Part shown: piece after piece, positions 29,370-37,884 of the stretch
Layout of the letters: each line of letters opens with the position of its first letter
How positions within the stretch are numbered: the stretch's first letter is position 1
From: Pseudomonas rhizophila
GTDB lineage: Bacteria > Pseudomonadota > Gammaproteobacteria > Pseudomonadales > Pseudomonadaceae
DNA length: 64,000 nt
Direction of reading: 5' to 3'
Assembly (NCBI RefSeq): GCF_003033885.1
Contig: NZ_CP024081.1
Location: forward strand, 4,427,919 to 4,491,918
Program-made: the position numbers and the translations under genes
Notes under the pieces: generated by a model
The model's database searches: none
Seen by the model: the letters and a program-made list of their open reading frames with translations, nothing else
Told to the model about the DNA's origin: nothing

Positions 29370-29546
29370 ATTAATGAGTCCTACAAGATGACATTCCTTC
29401 AGGAACGAATGTCCGACTCAATGAGCGCGAGCCGGAATAAAAAACGGTCGCCAGACTAGTGTTTATCTATTCATCGCTATGTAGGATAAATCCGCATATG
29501 CATACGACTTTTCCCATTTAAATGTGGGATCTCTACTTCTGAATCT

Positions 29547-29615
29547 ACGGAATCTCGCTTCAACAGTTAAAGACGACAACAACTGTCGTCATTAACTGTT
29601 TGTATCTGCAGCGAG
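29547..29615. repeat. Imperfect nested inverted repeat between the autotransporter and 1011-aa genes
   Basis: Inner arms AACAGTTAAAGACGAC and GTCGTCATTAACTGTT (one mismatch, 7-bp loop, 29561-29599) lie within outer arms ATCTCGCT and AGCGAGAT. It is located just past the 3' end of the 1011-aa gene in its direction of transcription and could terminate it or stabilise its mRNA, although no clear T-tract follows. The remainder of the 29370-29638 gap shows no gene. Confidence 0.6.
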
Positions 29616-29638
29616 ATCAAGTTGTAGTTGAAACCACA

Positions 29639-32600
29639 TCAAGGCGTCTCTGGACGCTCCACTTCGCAATACACGAGGCTGGAGTTCAGGAGGGACACGC
29701 GTAGGGTGGCCGCTGATTCGATACCATTGACCGTGTAAGCGATATGGGCATATCTAAAGGGAGGGCGTACCCCTGCTCCTGGGCTCGGCAACTGGATCTC
29801 GCGTATTTTGGCGTAGTCATCCAGCCTGAAGTCCAGGTCGCCGGTCGGCGGCATGACCGCTGAATCCGTAATGCGAGTATTGGGAATGGCCGGCGCCCCC
29901 ACTGCGTCGGTTTCGCGCCCTTCGAATACCAATGCCACCGTGGCACCCGATGGAATATTGGGGTCTCGCCGGATGCGGATTCGCAGATTGCGTGGCATAT
30001 AGGGAGGCATGGGGCCATCAGGCACCGCCGGATGGTTGAGGCTCGGGCAATTGATCAAGGTCTCGATTCGTTCCGGCACCACCGAACCGTTTGCACCTCT
30101 GTATGCCGATACGACAACTTGTGGGGCGGGCAAGTTGATGACGATAGCCGTTACATCGACTTTGGTCGTTGGCGTCTGTTTCATCACGTTGTCACTGCCG
30201 GGGTATTCGATGGTGATGTAGGCCTCACGGGCGTTGCCACCAGCCACTGTGCCGTTCCCCTCAGCCAGAATCGTTCCCCAAGGCAATGGTGTCGTGACCG
30301 TTGTAGCACCTACCCGGACAGGCACTGGGCCGCCAACCTGTTTGCCTTGATAGTAGAACTTGACGATTTCACGGCCTGTGACGGGCCGATTGGTGTCAGT
30401 CCAAACGGGCCAGTTCATGGCGGCGCCCAAACCTGCCTGATCAGGCCCCAAGGTATTGGGAGGGGGGGGAGTGGTGCCTGCGCCTTGAACCACTACCGGA
30501 TCTATGTTGGGGTTCTCCGGATCTGGCACATTGGGGTTTTCCGGTCCGGCATAGGAAAAGTCGATCGTCGCGTATTGCATGGGCGCCGAAACCGGATTGA
30601 GGGGAATGGTAGAGCGACTCAGTTCATACCAGTACTCAATCTGGGTTTCACTGTCTTTATTCTCGTCCCCGAAGAGTGGGGCCAAGGTTGCATAGTCCAG
30701 GTTGAACCTCAATGTCCCAGGCGTTGGAGGATCAGGTATGGCTTGTTCCGGCACCGGAGTGAGATCGTAGGCCGATTGGATATAGGGAATGATTCGATCA
30801 CCGGCAAGGGCGTTAAGCGGATGGTCGATTTCCATAATGGCCCGAGTGGGCGGCGCTACCGTCGAGAAGCTAATAGGCACGTTACCATTGGTCACCGGAA
30901 TCCTTGGAACACTGAGAATGGGTGCAGGCGCCTTGACCCGATTGAACACAAAGATGATGTCTGAGTTGTTACTGATATTGCCCGGCAGGTCGATGAGGTT
31001 GTAGGCATAAAAATATGCTCCCTCGGCCAGCCCGGCCAGAAAAGTGCGCGGAATATTGATGATCCCAGTGGCAGGCAAAGGACCGCTAAAAGCCGGAGTT
31101 TCAGCTTGCATTAGGCTGAAGTCTGCTTCAGTCGAGATATAGAAATTGACCGTATCATTCAGCGGTTCGAACTTTGTATAGGCATTGGGGATAGTGAAGT
31201 CCAAGCCGTTGGCATTGGCGGGGTCACTCAGCCATGCGTCGTCAATGTTTTCGGGATGCGTAGCGCCCAAGGTTAACCGTGCGGGCCGGGGGCCCGTCCC
31301 GTTACCTTGGCCTGGCTGCCCTTGGTACGGCGCGGTCAAATCAACGAGGACGTCGGTAAATGGGCTCGATGTGTCTCTGTTACCGTCATCGTCTTCCAGA
31401 ACAAACGCCATTTCGTACGCGGCGTAATCACCAGCGATATCGAATACATCGACCAGGCTATCGACCGGTACATCAAACTCTATCGGGAACCTCCAGACAT
31501 CTCCTGCCTCATCGGCCCTTATTTTTTCTGCAACTATATAGGTGGTAACATAGGGGTCGGGGTCAGCGACTTCACCTCGTGGAAATAAATGAAGGGTTAT
31601 CCTTGCCCCCCCTCTTACTTTATCGTCGATGTCCGCAAGCTCAACTTTTAGCTGTCGATCTGTCTTGAGCTGTTGATAGGTGAGCCGGCCATCCGCCAAT
31701 TGACCGACAATCACTGGAGATTCGGCAAATACACCACCACCTGACTTAACCTGTGTGTTCATGTTTGTAGACTCCATCGATGATTGATTCATTGAATTGC
31801 CAACTTCATGAAACGCTGAGGCGCCCTCGGTATCTGAACCCAACCCCGCCACGCTACCTGGGCCACAGGGACGCGCCTCGCCCGGGATGATTCGATCGAT
31901 CTTTACCAACCCAGGTGGTGATTTTCCCAATGCGTTGCCGTTTCGATACAGCATGTAACTGGCCAAAGCCGATGCATTGCGTTCCATCGGCTTTATGTAC
32001 TGTTCATATTTATCGCTGCCCAATACGAAATCGAATCCCTGCGTGGACGTGGCCTCTTCCTGGGTCAATAACTTAGGCAAGCGCAGCGCTGTACCCGGGA
32101 TCGGGCCTACACCATTGAGCGTGGTAAAACCCTCCCAATTCAGGACGCACTCATCATCCTTGGCGAACCGTCCTGGTTGAGCGGGAACATGAACGAATAT
32201 GCTTTCCCATAACTTCGGCTGCGAAGAGCAATTGAGATAGCCCCATAACGTAGCGCTGGGAAAATCTGGTTCGGCGAGATTCACAGGAGTAGGCCGTTTG
32301 ACAATGAACACTTGCGGGGAGGATGTATCCTCGTTTCCATCATCCCCCGTCGTCACCCGATAACGCAGGCGAATATCCCCCTCTATTTGAAGGTATTGCG
32401 GCGGCAATAGAACAAAATCCGGAAAGACCACCGGCACAGGAAAGAAGTTGCTGTAGAACCGTATTTCAATCGGGGAACCCGGCGGCACCACCCACACTTC
32501 CAGCAAGTCACTTTTACCGGTTGTCTGGGACGGAGCCTCCCACTCCGGAATGAATAGTTTCGCGCCCACGATGGAAGCTTCTGGCGGAAGCACGCTGTCT

Positions 32601-32674
32601 GCGCCGACCCCTTCAATACTCAAAGGTCTTGCCAGGACACCGATATTTCTTCCACTTTTACTTGACGAAGACAT
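29639..32674 (-). CDS. Large hypothetical protein (1011 aa) with repeated Ig-like beta-sandwich segments
   Basis: No family recognised. 1011 residues, no signal peptide, no membrane helix, rich in Pro, Asp, Asn and Thr. Several segments look like successive Ig-like or cadherin-like modules: RLRYRVTTGDDGNEDTSSP near residue 115 is echoed by AFVLEDDDGNRDTSSPFTD near 430, each followed by a Pro-rich hinge. A later stretch has LDYATLAPLFGDENKDSETQ and YWYELSRS. GGAGAATTGTGA precedes the ATG at 32674. A lux-box-like palindrome lies 67 bp upstream, nearly identical to that of the 520-aa gene at 51344. Large beta-rich proteins of this kind may be secreted by non-Sec routes; that is inference. Confidence 0.65.
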   Translation of the reverse strand: MSSSSKSGRNIGVLARPLSIEGVGADSVLPPEASIVGAKLFIPEWEAPSQTTGKSDLLEVWVVPPGSPIEIRFYSNFFPVPVVFPDFVLLPPQYLQIEGDIRLRYRVTTGDDGNEDTSSPQVFIVKRPTPVNLAEPDFPSATLWGYLNCSSQPKLWESIFVHVPAQPGRFAKDDECVLNWEGFTTLNGVGPIPGTALRLPKLLTQEEATSTQGFDFVLGSDKYEQYIKPMERNASALASYMLYRNGNALGKSPPGLVKIDRIIPGEARPCGPGSVAGLGSDTEGASAFHEVGNSMNQSSMESTNMNTQVKSGGGVFAESPVIVGQLADGRLTYQQLKTDRQLKVELADIDDKVRGGARITLHLFPRGEVADPDPYVTTYIVAEKIRADEAGDVWRFPIEFDVPVDSLVDVFDIAGDYAAYEMAFVLEDDDGNRDTSSPFTDVLVDLTAPYQGQPGQGNGTGPRPARLTLGATHPENIDDAWLSDPANANGLDFTIPNAYTKFEPLNDTVNFYISTEADFSLMQAETPAFSGPLPATGIINIPRTFLAGLAEGAYFYAYNLIDLPGNISNNSDIIFVFNRVKAPAPILSVPRIPVTNGNVPISFSTVAPPTRAIMEIDHPLNALAGDRIIPYIQSAYDLTPVPEQAIPDPPTPGTLRFNLDYATLAPLFGDENKDSETQIEYWYELSRSTIPLNPVSAPMQYATIDFSYAGPENPNVPDPENPNIDPVVVQGAGTTPPPPNTLGPDQAGLGAAMNWPVWTDTNRPVTGREIVKFYYQGKQVGGPVPVRVGATTVTTPLPWGTILAEGNGTVAGGNAREAYITIEYPGSDNVMKQTPTTKVDVTAIVINLPAPQVVVSAYRGANGSVVPERIETLINCPSLNHPAVPDGPMPPYMPRNLRIRIRRDPNIPSGATVALVFEGRETDAVGAPAIPNTRITDSAVMPPTGDLDFRLDDYAKIREIQLPSPGAGVRPPFRYAHIAYTVNGIESAATLRVSLLNSSLVYCEVERPETP

Positions 32675-32741
32675 TCACAATTCTCCAAAGCCTGGATTGG
32701 TCTGGCCTGGAGAAATTAGATGCGGATTTGCCGGTGACGCC

Positions 32742-32761
32742 TACTGTCAGATCTGACAGGT
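32742..32761 (-). promoter_or_regulatory. lux-box-like operator upstream of the 1011-aa gene
   Basis: TACTGTCAGATCTGACAGGT, an 18-bp near-perfect palindrome within 20 bp. It matches the lux-box pattern (CTG-N10-CAG, as in the V. fischeri box ACCTGTAGGATCGTACAGGT). Reading toward the gene, a possible -10 hexamer TCTAAT lies about 21 bp further on, as expected when a LuxR-type activator overlaps the -35 site. The site at 52982 differs by one base. Confidence 0.6.
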
Positions 32762-32816
32762 CTGACGGCCGTTCGTCGGACTGATCACCGTGGCTGCCTT
32801 TTGCCAGAGAAGACAA

Positions 32817-34004
32817 TCAAGCTTGGGCTTGCTCCAGTGTTCCCGCCGCGCAACGGGTGATCCGATGGCAGGCCTCCTTGAGTTGTGGCTGGCCAACCAC
32901 CAGGCCAATCCGTATATGCCCCGCCGCGCTCGCCCCGAACGCCTCGCCCGCCAGCACCGCCACACCAAAGCCGTCCAGCAGCCGCTCGGCAAATGCCTGG
33001 GCACCGAGGCCGGTCGGGCGTACGTCGACCATCACGAACATGCCGCCATCGGGCCGCACAGGCTTGAGACCGGGACAGCCATCAAGCATGGCGCACACCA
33101 GGTCCCGACGCTGGCGATACTCCTCGTGCATCTGCGCCACTTCAGGCAAGTCCTGCTCCAGTGCCACCTGGGCCGCCCGCTGGACGAAATCCGGCAGACC
33201 GAACAGCATGCACAACGACAGGTTGGCCAGATGTTCGGCCAGCGGTTCGGGACCGATCACCCAGCCGATGCGCCAACCGGTCATGGCGTGGGATTTGGAC
33301 AGGCTGTTGATCGTCGCGGTGCGCTCGGCCATGCCCGGCAGGCTGGCCGGGCTGATGTGTTCGCCTTCGTACAGCAGGTCGCTGTAGACCTCATCGCTGA
33401 TCAGCCACAGATCATGTTCGATGCACAACTGCGCCAATGCTTGCCAGGTGGACAGCGGCAGGCTGGTGCCGGATGGGTTGTTCGGGCTGTTGAGCAGCAT
33501 CGCCCGGGTACGGGGGGTAATCAGCCGGGCGACGTCGGCCGGGTCAACCCGAAAAGCGTTTTCCGGGCGCACCGCCACCGGCAGCACTTTCGCTCCGCAG
33601 GCACCAAATACGGCTTCGTAAGTGACATACATCGGTTCTGCGATGATCACTTCATCACCGGGGTTGAGCAGACATTGCGCAACCGCATAGACCCCACACT
33701 GCGCCCCCGGCAACACGGTGACATGCCCGGCGCCTACCGGCTGGCCACAACGCTGGCGATGGCGCCGAGCAATGCTGGCGCGCAGGGTGTGCAAGCCGCG
33801 CACGTCCGAATAATGCGTGTCTCCGGCGCGCAGGCTGGTCACAGCGGCGTCGATGATGGCGCGAGGGGTGTCGAAATCCGGGTCGCCCACCGATAACAGC
33901 AATACATCCATACCCTGCTCGCGCATGGCCAGCGCCCGATCGTGAATCTGCCACGCGGCGGCGCCGTCGCCGGTGATGCGGCGGGTCAAATCTGAAAAGC
34001 GCAT
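32817..34004 (-). CDS. aruH: Arginine:pyruvate transaminase
   Basis: 395 residues, fold-type I aminotransferase. The PLP lysine is in NSLSKSHAMTGWRIGW; other signatures are SVGDPDFDTP, GAQCGVYAVAQCLLNPGDEV, NSPNNPSG and RPDGGMFVMVDVRPTG. The sequence closely follows P. aeruginosa AruH from the N-terminus (MRFSDLTRRITGDGAAAW) onward. AruH starts the arginine transaminase pathway by forming 2-ketoarginine and alanine. The partner aruI (2-ketoarginine decarboxylase) is not adjacent, so the gene is separated from its usual neighbour. Confidence 0.85.
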   Translation of the reverse strand: MRFSDLTRRITGDGAAAWQIHDRALAMREQGMDVLLLSVGDPDFDTPRAIIDAAVTSLRAGDTHYSDVRGLHTLRASIARRHRQRCGQPVGAGHVTVLPGAQCGVYAVAQCLLNPGDEVIIAEPMYVTYEAVFGACGAKVLPVAVRPENAFRVDPADVARLITPRTRAMLLNSPNNPSGTSLPLSTWQALAQLCIEHDLWLISDEVYSDLLYEGEHISPASLPGMAERTATINSLSKSHAMTGWRIGWVIGPEPLAEHLANLSLCMLFGLPDFVQRAAQVALEQDLPEVAQMHEEYRQRRDLVCAMLDGCPGLKPVRPDGGMFVMVDVRPTGLGAQAFAERLLDGFGVAVLAGEAFGASAAGHIRIGLVVGQPQLKEACHRITRCAAGTLEQAQA

Positions 34005-34060
34005 GTACCACTCCTGTTTTGCGCGAAGTCCAGCCTCAACCCTATCTCAAATTCAACGCC

Positions 34061-34145
34061 GTGGGAGCAAAGCTTGCTCGCGATACGGGCTACTCGATTC
34101 CTGGGAGACCGCAACGCCTGTATCGCGGGCAAGCCTTGCTCCCAC
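34061..34145. repeat. REP-type inverted pair
   Basis: GTGGGAGCAAAGCTTGCTCG and its inverse variant (CGCGGGCAAGCCTTGCTCCCAC region) flank about 40 bp between glycerate kinase and aruH. Confidence 0.75.
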
Positions 34146-34149
34146 TGGT

Positions 34150-35286
34150 CTATCGGGCGGCCACTCGCCAAAGCCGGGCGATGTCCCGGGCTCGTTCAGT
34201 CAGCAGGCGTGGCGCGTCGCCACAGGCCTCCTGCAGGGTCATCGGCCCGCTGACCAGGGCAAAGGCTGCTTCGATGCCGTGCTCATACAGCGCCTGATAA
34301 CCCTCCCCCAGCGTGCCGGCGATGACCACCACGGGTACGCCATGCTGGCGGGCGATGCGCGCCACGCCAAAGGGGGTCTTGCCACGCAAGGTCTGGGCGT
34401 CGAAACGGCCTTCGCCGGTGATCACCAGGTCAGCGCCGTTGATCGCCTCGGCCAGCCCGGTCAACTGGGCGACGACGTCCACGCCGCTGCGAAAGTGCGC
34501 GCCCAGAAACGCCTTGGCGGCGAACCCCAGCCCTCCGGCGGCGCCGCTGCCCGGTTCGTCGCGTACATCCTTGTTCAACGCCTGGGCACAGTGTTCAGCG
34601 AAATGCCCCAGCGCCTGGTCCAGTTGCTGTACCTGCTCAGGGGATGCCCCTTTCTGCGGGCCGAAAATCGCTGAAGCGCCGTGAGGGCCGCACAACGGGT
34701 TATCGACATCGGCGGCGATCTCGAAATTTACCTGAGCCAGGCGCGGGTCCATCTTGCTCAAGTCGATGCGGGCCAGTTCGGCTAAAGCCAGGCCGCCCGG
34801 TGGAAGCGGTCGGTTGTGTTGATCCAGCAGGGCCACGCCCAGGGCCTGCATCGCGCCGGCACCGCCGTCGTTGGTGGCGCTGCCGCCGATGGCCAGGATC
34901 ACGCGCCCGGCGCCTTCGTCCAGGACGGCGCGAATCAGCTCGCCGGTGCCGTAGGTACTGCTGGAACAGGCATCACGTTGCCCAGGAGGTACCAGCTGCA
35001 AGCCGCTGGCCTCGGCCATTTCAATGATCGCGGTGTGGCTGTCGGGCAACCAGCCCCAACGCGCTTCGACGCTGGCCCCCAGCGGACCTTTCACCCAACT
35101 GCGCCGCCACTGCCCGTTGCAGGCCGCCAGCACCGACTCCACCGTGCCCTCCCCGCCGTCGGCCATCGGGCACTTGATCAACTGTGCATCCGGCCAGACC
35201 TGGGCCAGGCCTTGGGCGACAGCATCGGCCACGCCCTGGGCGCTCAGGCTGTCCTTGAACGAGTCGGGGGCGATGACTATTTTCAT
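34150..35286 (-). CDS. Glycerate kinase (type I)
   Basis: 378 residues of the glycerate kinase GK-I family. The N-terminal signature MKIVIAPDSFKDSLSA, then PMADGGEGTVES, GTGELIRAVLDEGAGRVILAIGGSATNDGGAGAMQALG and GAAGGLGFAAKAFLGA, and VITGEGRFDAQTLRGKTP near the C-terminus, are all present. It phosphorylates D-glycerate, probably to 2-phosphoglycerate, feeding glyoxylate- or aldarate-derived carbon into glycolysis. GGAGAATAAGT precedes the ATG at 35286. It is a stand-alone gene here, upstream of aruH in the same direction. Confidence 0.87.
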   Translation of the reverse strand: MKIVIAPDSFKDSLSAQGVADAVAQGLAQVWPDAQLIKCPMADGGEGTVESVLAACNGQWRRSWVKGPLGASVEARWGWLPDSHTAIIEMAEASGLQLVPPGQRDACSSSTYGTGELIRAVLDEGAGRVILAIGGSATNDGGAGAMQALGVALLDQHNRPLPPGGLALAELARIDLSKMDPRLAQVNFEIAADVDNPLCGPHGASAIFGPQKGASPEQVQQLDQALGHFAEHCAQALNKDVRDEPGSGAAGGLGFAAKAFLGAHFRSGVDVVAQLTGLAEAINGADLVITGEGRFDAQTLRGKTPFGVARIARQHGVPVVVIAGTLGEGYQALYEHGIEAAFALVSGPMTLQEACGDAPRLLTERARDIARLWRVAAR

Positions 35287-35393
35287 ACTTATTCTCCGGT
35301 TCCAGTGCACGGCACGGCATGCCAGTTGAGCGCAGTTGTTCAAGTTCACGCAATCGGGTTGCCATCGACACGGTTGTCGAGGCTGATGGCATC

Positions 35394-35482
35394 ATCGCGA
35401 GCAGGCTCGCTCCCACAGGGATCCGGGCTAGCTGAAACCTGTGGCCCAGGCAGATCAGTGTGGGAGCGAGCCTGCTCGCGAT
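35394..35482. repeat. REP-type inverted pair
   Basis: ATCGCGAGCAGGCTCGCTCC and its inverse flank about 40 bp in the 343-bp gap between divergent glycerate kinase and aldo/keto reductase genes. The rest of that gap shows no gene. Confidence 0.75.
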
Positions 35483-35629
35483 AGCGGTCTGCCTGTCAAA
35501 TCTCTATCGAGTGCGTGGGTTGTTGTCGGGAGTGTAAGGGGTCGAGCGTGGCCTGCGATCTTTTCGTTTGCCACGCCCGGTTGTTCTGGGGTTTGATTGG
35601 GCCTTTCCCATCGATAAAAGGACCTTGTC

Positions 35630-36643
35630 ATGAGCTACCGCACGCTAGGCCATTCCGGGTTGCAAGTCTCGACATTGACTCTGGGCACCATGATGTTCGG
35701 CGAACAGACCAGCACCGAGGATTCGCTGCGGATCATCGACAAGGCCTGGGACCAGGGCATCAATTTCATCGACACCGCAGACGTCTACACCAACGGTCGT
35801 TCCGAAGAGATCGTCGGCGAGGCGATTGCCAGTCACCGTCATGAATGGGTGCTGGCCACCAAGGTCGGCTTCGGCCCACCAGATGGTGTCCCCAACCGCA
35901 GCGGCCTGAGTCGCAAGCACATTTTCAATGGCATCGAGGCCAGCCTGACGCGCCTGGGCACCGATTACCTGGACATCTATTACCTGCACCGCGAAGACCA
36001 CAACACCCCGCTTGAGGTCACGGTGTCGGCCATCGGTGACTTGATTCGTCAGGGCAAGATCCGCTACTGGGGCCTGTCGAACTACCGTGGCTGGCGCATC
36101 GCCGAGGTGATTCGAATCGCCGATCGCCTGGGCATCGACCGGCCGGTAATCAGCCAACCGCTGTACAACATCGTCAATCGCCAGGCCGAAACCGAGCAGA
36201 TCACCGCCGCGCAGAACTATGGCCTCGGTGTGGTGCCTTTCAGCCCCCTCGCCCGCGGGGTGCTCAGTGGCAAGTACGCACCGGACGTGGCACCGGACGC
36301 CAACAGTCGCGCCGGTCGCCAGGACAAACGCATCCTGGAAACCGAATGGCGGGTCGAGTCCCTGCGCATCGCCCAACAGATCCAGCAATACACCCAGGAA
36401 CGCGGCGTGGGCATTGTCGAGTTCGCCATTGCCTGGGTGCTGAACAACCGCGCCGTCACCTCGGCCATCGTCGGACCGCGCACCGAGGAACAATGGGATG
36501 GCTACACCAAGGCGCAGTCGGTGACGATCACGGCCGAAGATGAAGCCTTCATCGATTCGCTGGTGACCCCGGGGCATGCCTCGACGCCAGGCTTCAATGA
36601 CGTGGGCCACTTCGTACCGGGGCGTGTGGCGCGTACGTCATAA
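35630..36643 (+). CDS. Aldo/keto reductase
   Basis: 337 residues, (beta/alpha)8 aldo/keto reductase. Catalytic tetrad: Asp and Tyr in FIDTADVYTNGRSE, Lys in VLATKVGFG and His in DIYYLHREDHNTP. NADPH-binding residues are in VVPFSPLARGVLSGKY and SAIVGPRTEEQW. It reduces carbonyl groups of aldehydes or ketones, but its substrate cannot be inferred. AAAGGACC precedes the ATG. Flanked by REP doublets on both sides. Confidence 0.87.
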   Translation: MSYRTLGHSGLQVSTLTLGTMMFGEQTSTEDSLRIIDKAWDQGINFIDTADVYTNGRSEEIVGEAIASHRHEWVLATKVGFGPPDGVPNRSGLSRKHIFNGIEASLTRLGTDYLDIYYLHREDHNTPLEVTVSAIGDLIRQGKIRYWGLSNYRGWRIAEVIRIADRLGIDRPVISQPLYNIVNRQAETEQITAAQNYGLGVVPFSPLARGVLSGKYAPDVAPDANSRAGRQDKRILETEWRVESLRIAQQIQQYTQERGVGIVEFAIAWVLNNRAVTSAIVGPRTEEQWDGYTKAQSVTITAEDEAFIDSLVTPGHASTPGFNDVGHFVPGRVARTS

Positions 36644-36665
36644 CTTCGTCGACTCCGACGAACAC

Positions 36666-36756
36666 TGTGGGAGCATGGCTTGCCCGCGATGGCCGCGCTG
36701 CGGTTCAAGGGCTGAACCGCGTTATCGTTCATCGCGGGCAAGCCTTGCTCCCACAG
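36666..36756. repeat. REP-type inverted pair
   Basis: TGTGGGAGCATGGCTTGCCC and its inverse (GGGCAAGCCTTGCTCCCACA region) flank about 45 bp between the aldo/keto reductase and RarD-like genes. Confidence 0.75.
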
Positions 36757-36801
36757 GCCATGCGCCACAGATAAATTTTCCAGTCACAAGTCCGGGTGTC
36801 G

Positions 36802-37710
36802 ATGATCACCCTCATGAGAACCACTGTGTCCAAAGGCATCGTTCTATCGGTCTCGGCCTCTGTGCTGTTCGCCGTCATGTATTACTACACCTCCCTGCTC
36901 TCGCCGCTGACCGGCGTGGAAATCTTCGGTTGGCGCATGCTGCTGACGATGCCCTGCATGACGGTGTTCATGCTGGTGGCAAAGGAGTGGAACCTGGTAA
37001 CGGCGCTCGGTCGGCGCCTGATCGCCACGCCGCGTCTGTTGCTCGGTGCCATGGCGTCTTCGGCGTTGATGGGCGCGCAGCTGTGGCTGTTCATGTGGGC
37101 GCCCCTCAACGGCTACAGCCTGGACGTGTCGCTGGGGTATTTTTTGTTGCCGCTGTCGATGGTTCTGACCGGGCGCCTCGTCTATGGCGAGCGCCTGTCC
37201 TACCTGCAGAAAATCGCCGTGTTCTTCGCCACCCTCGGCGTGGTCAACGAGTTGTACCAGGTGGGTGGGTTTTCCTGGGCAACACTGTTGGTGGTGGTGG
37301 GTTATCCGATCTACTTCATCCTGCGCAAACGCCTGGGGACTGACAACCTGGGCGGGTTGTGGCTGGACATGACCCTGATGCTGCCGCTGGCGCTCTGGTT
37401 CGTACACAATGGGGAGCAGGGTTTCGCTGTTTTCGACCAGTACCCTTGGCTGTCGCTGCTGATCCCGTTGCTCGGGGTGATCAGTGCTTCGGCGCTGGTG
37501 GCCTACATCGTTGCCAGCCGGTTGCTGCCGTTCAGCCTGTTCGGGCTGTTGAGCTATGTCGAACCGGTGTTGCTGCTGGGCGTTGCCCTGCTGCTGGGAG
37601 AAAGCATCCAGGCCAGTGAATGGCTGACCTACATTCCCATCTGGCTGGCCGTGGCAGTGCTGGTGCTCGAAGGGTTCAAGCATCTGATGCGCCAGCGACG
37701 CCGGACCTGA
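36802..37710 (+). CDS. RarD-like EamA-family permease
   Basis: 302 residues with about ten membrane helices. The N-terminal YYYTSLLSPLTGVEIFGWRML, APLNGYSLDVSLGYFLLPL and RLVYGERLSYLQK segments resemble the RarD branch of the DMT/EamA superfamily. The substrate is unknown. In-frame starts at 36796 (GTG), 36802 and 36814 are possible, and no strong ribosome-binding site decides between them; 36802 was chosen as the first ATG. Confidence 0.7.
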   Translation: MITLMRTTVSKGIVLSVSASVLFAVMYYYTSLLSPLTGVEIFGWRMLLTMPCMTVFMLVAKEWNLVTALGRRLIATPRLLLGAMASSALMGAQLWLFMWAPLNGYSLDVSLGYFLLPLSMVLTGRLVYGERLSYLQKIAVFFATLGVVNELYQVGGFSWATLLVVVGYPIYFILRKRLGTDNLGGLWLDMTLMLPLALWFVHNGEQGFAVFDQYPWLSLLIPLLGVISASALVAYIVASRLLPFSLFGLLSYVEPVLLLGVALLLGESIQASEWLTYIPIWLAVAVLVLEGFKHLMRQRRRT

Positions 37711-37735
37711 AACTTACACGGACCTTGTGGGAGCG

Positions 37736-37814
37736 AGCCTGCTCGCGATATCGGCGGCACATTCAACATTGATGTATCTGAAAGGTCGCGATCGCGAGCA
37801 GGCTCGCTCCCACA
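37736..37814. repeat. REP-type inverted pair
   Basis: TGTGGGAGCGAGCCTGCTCG and its inverse lie between the convergent RarD-like and hppD genes, on the RarD side of the hppD terminator. Confidence 0.75.
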
Positions 37815-37832
37815 TTGGGATCTGCTGGCCAA

Positions 37833-37867
37833 TAAAAAACCCGTACGGCAGTTACGCCGCACGGGTT
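37833..37867 (-). terminator. Rho-independent terminator of hppD
   Basis: Read on the minus strand, a hairpin with arms AACCCGTGCGGC and GCCGTACGGGTT is followed by a T-tract (TTTTTTATT). It begins some 20 bp after the hppD stop codon. Confidence 0.85.
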
Positions 37868-37884
37868 GTCTGTTGCCTCAGCTC

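Noticed and set aside
34021..35484. Plus-strand frames of 90-230 codons opposite glycerate kinase
   Set aside because: They overlap the coding strand of a well-conserved kinase and pass through REP elements.
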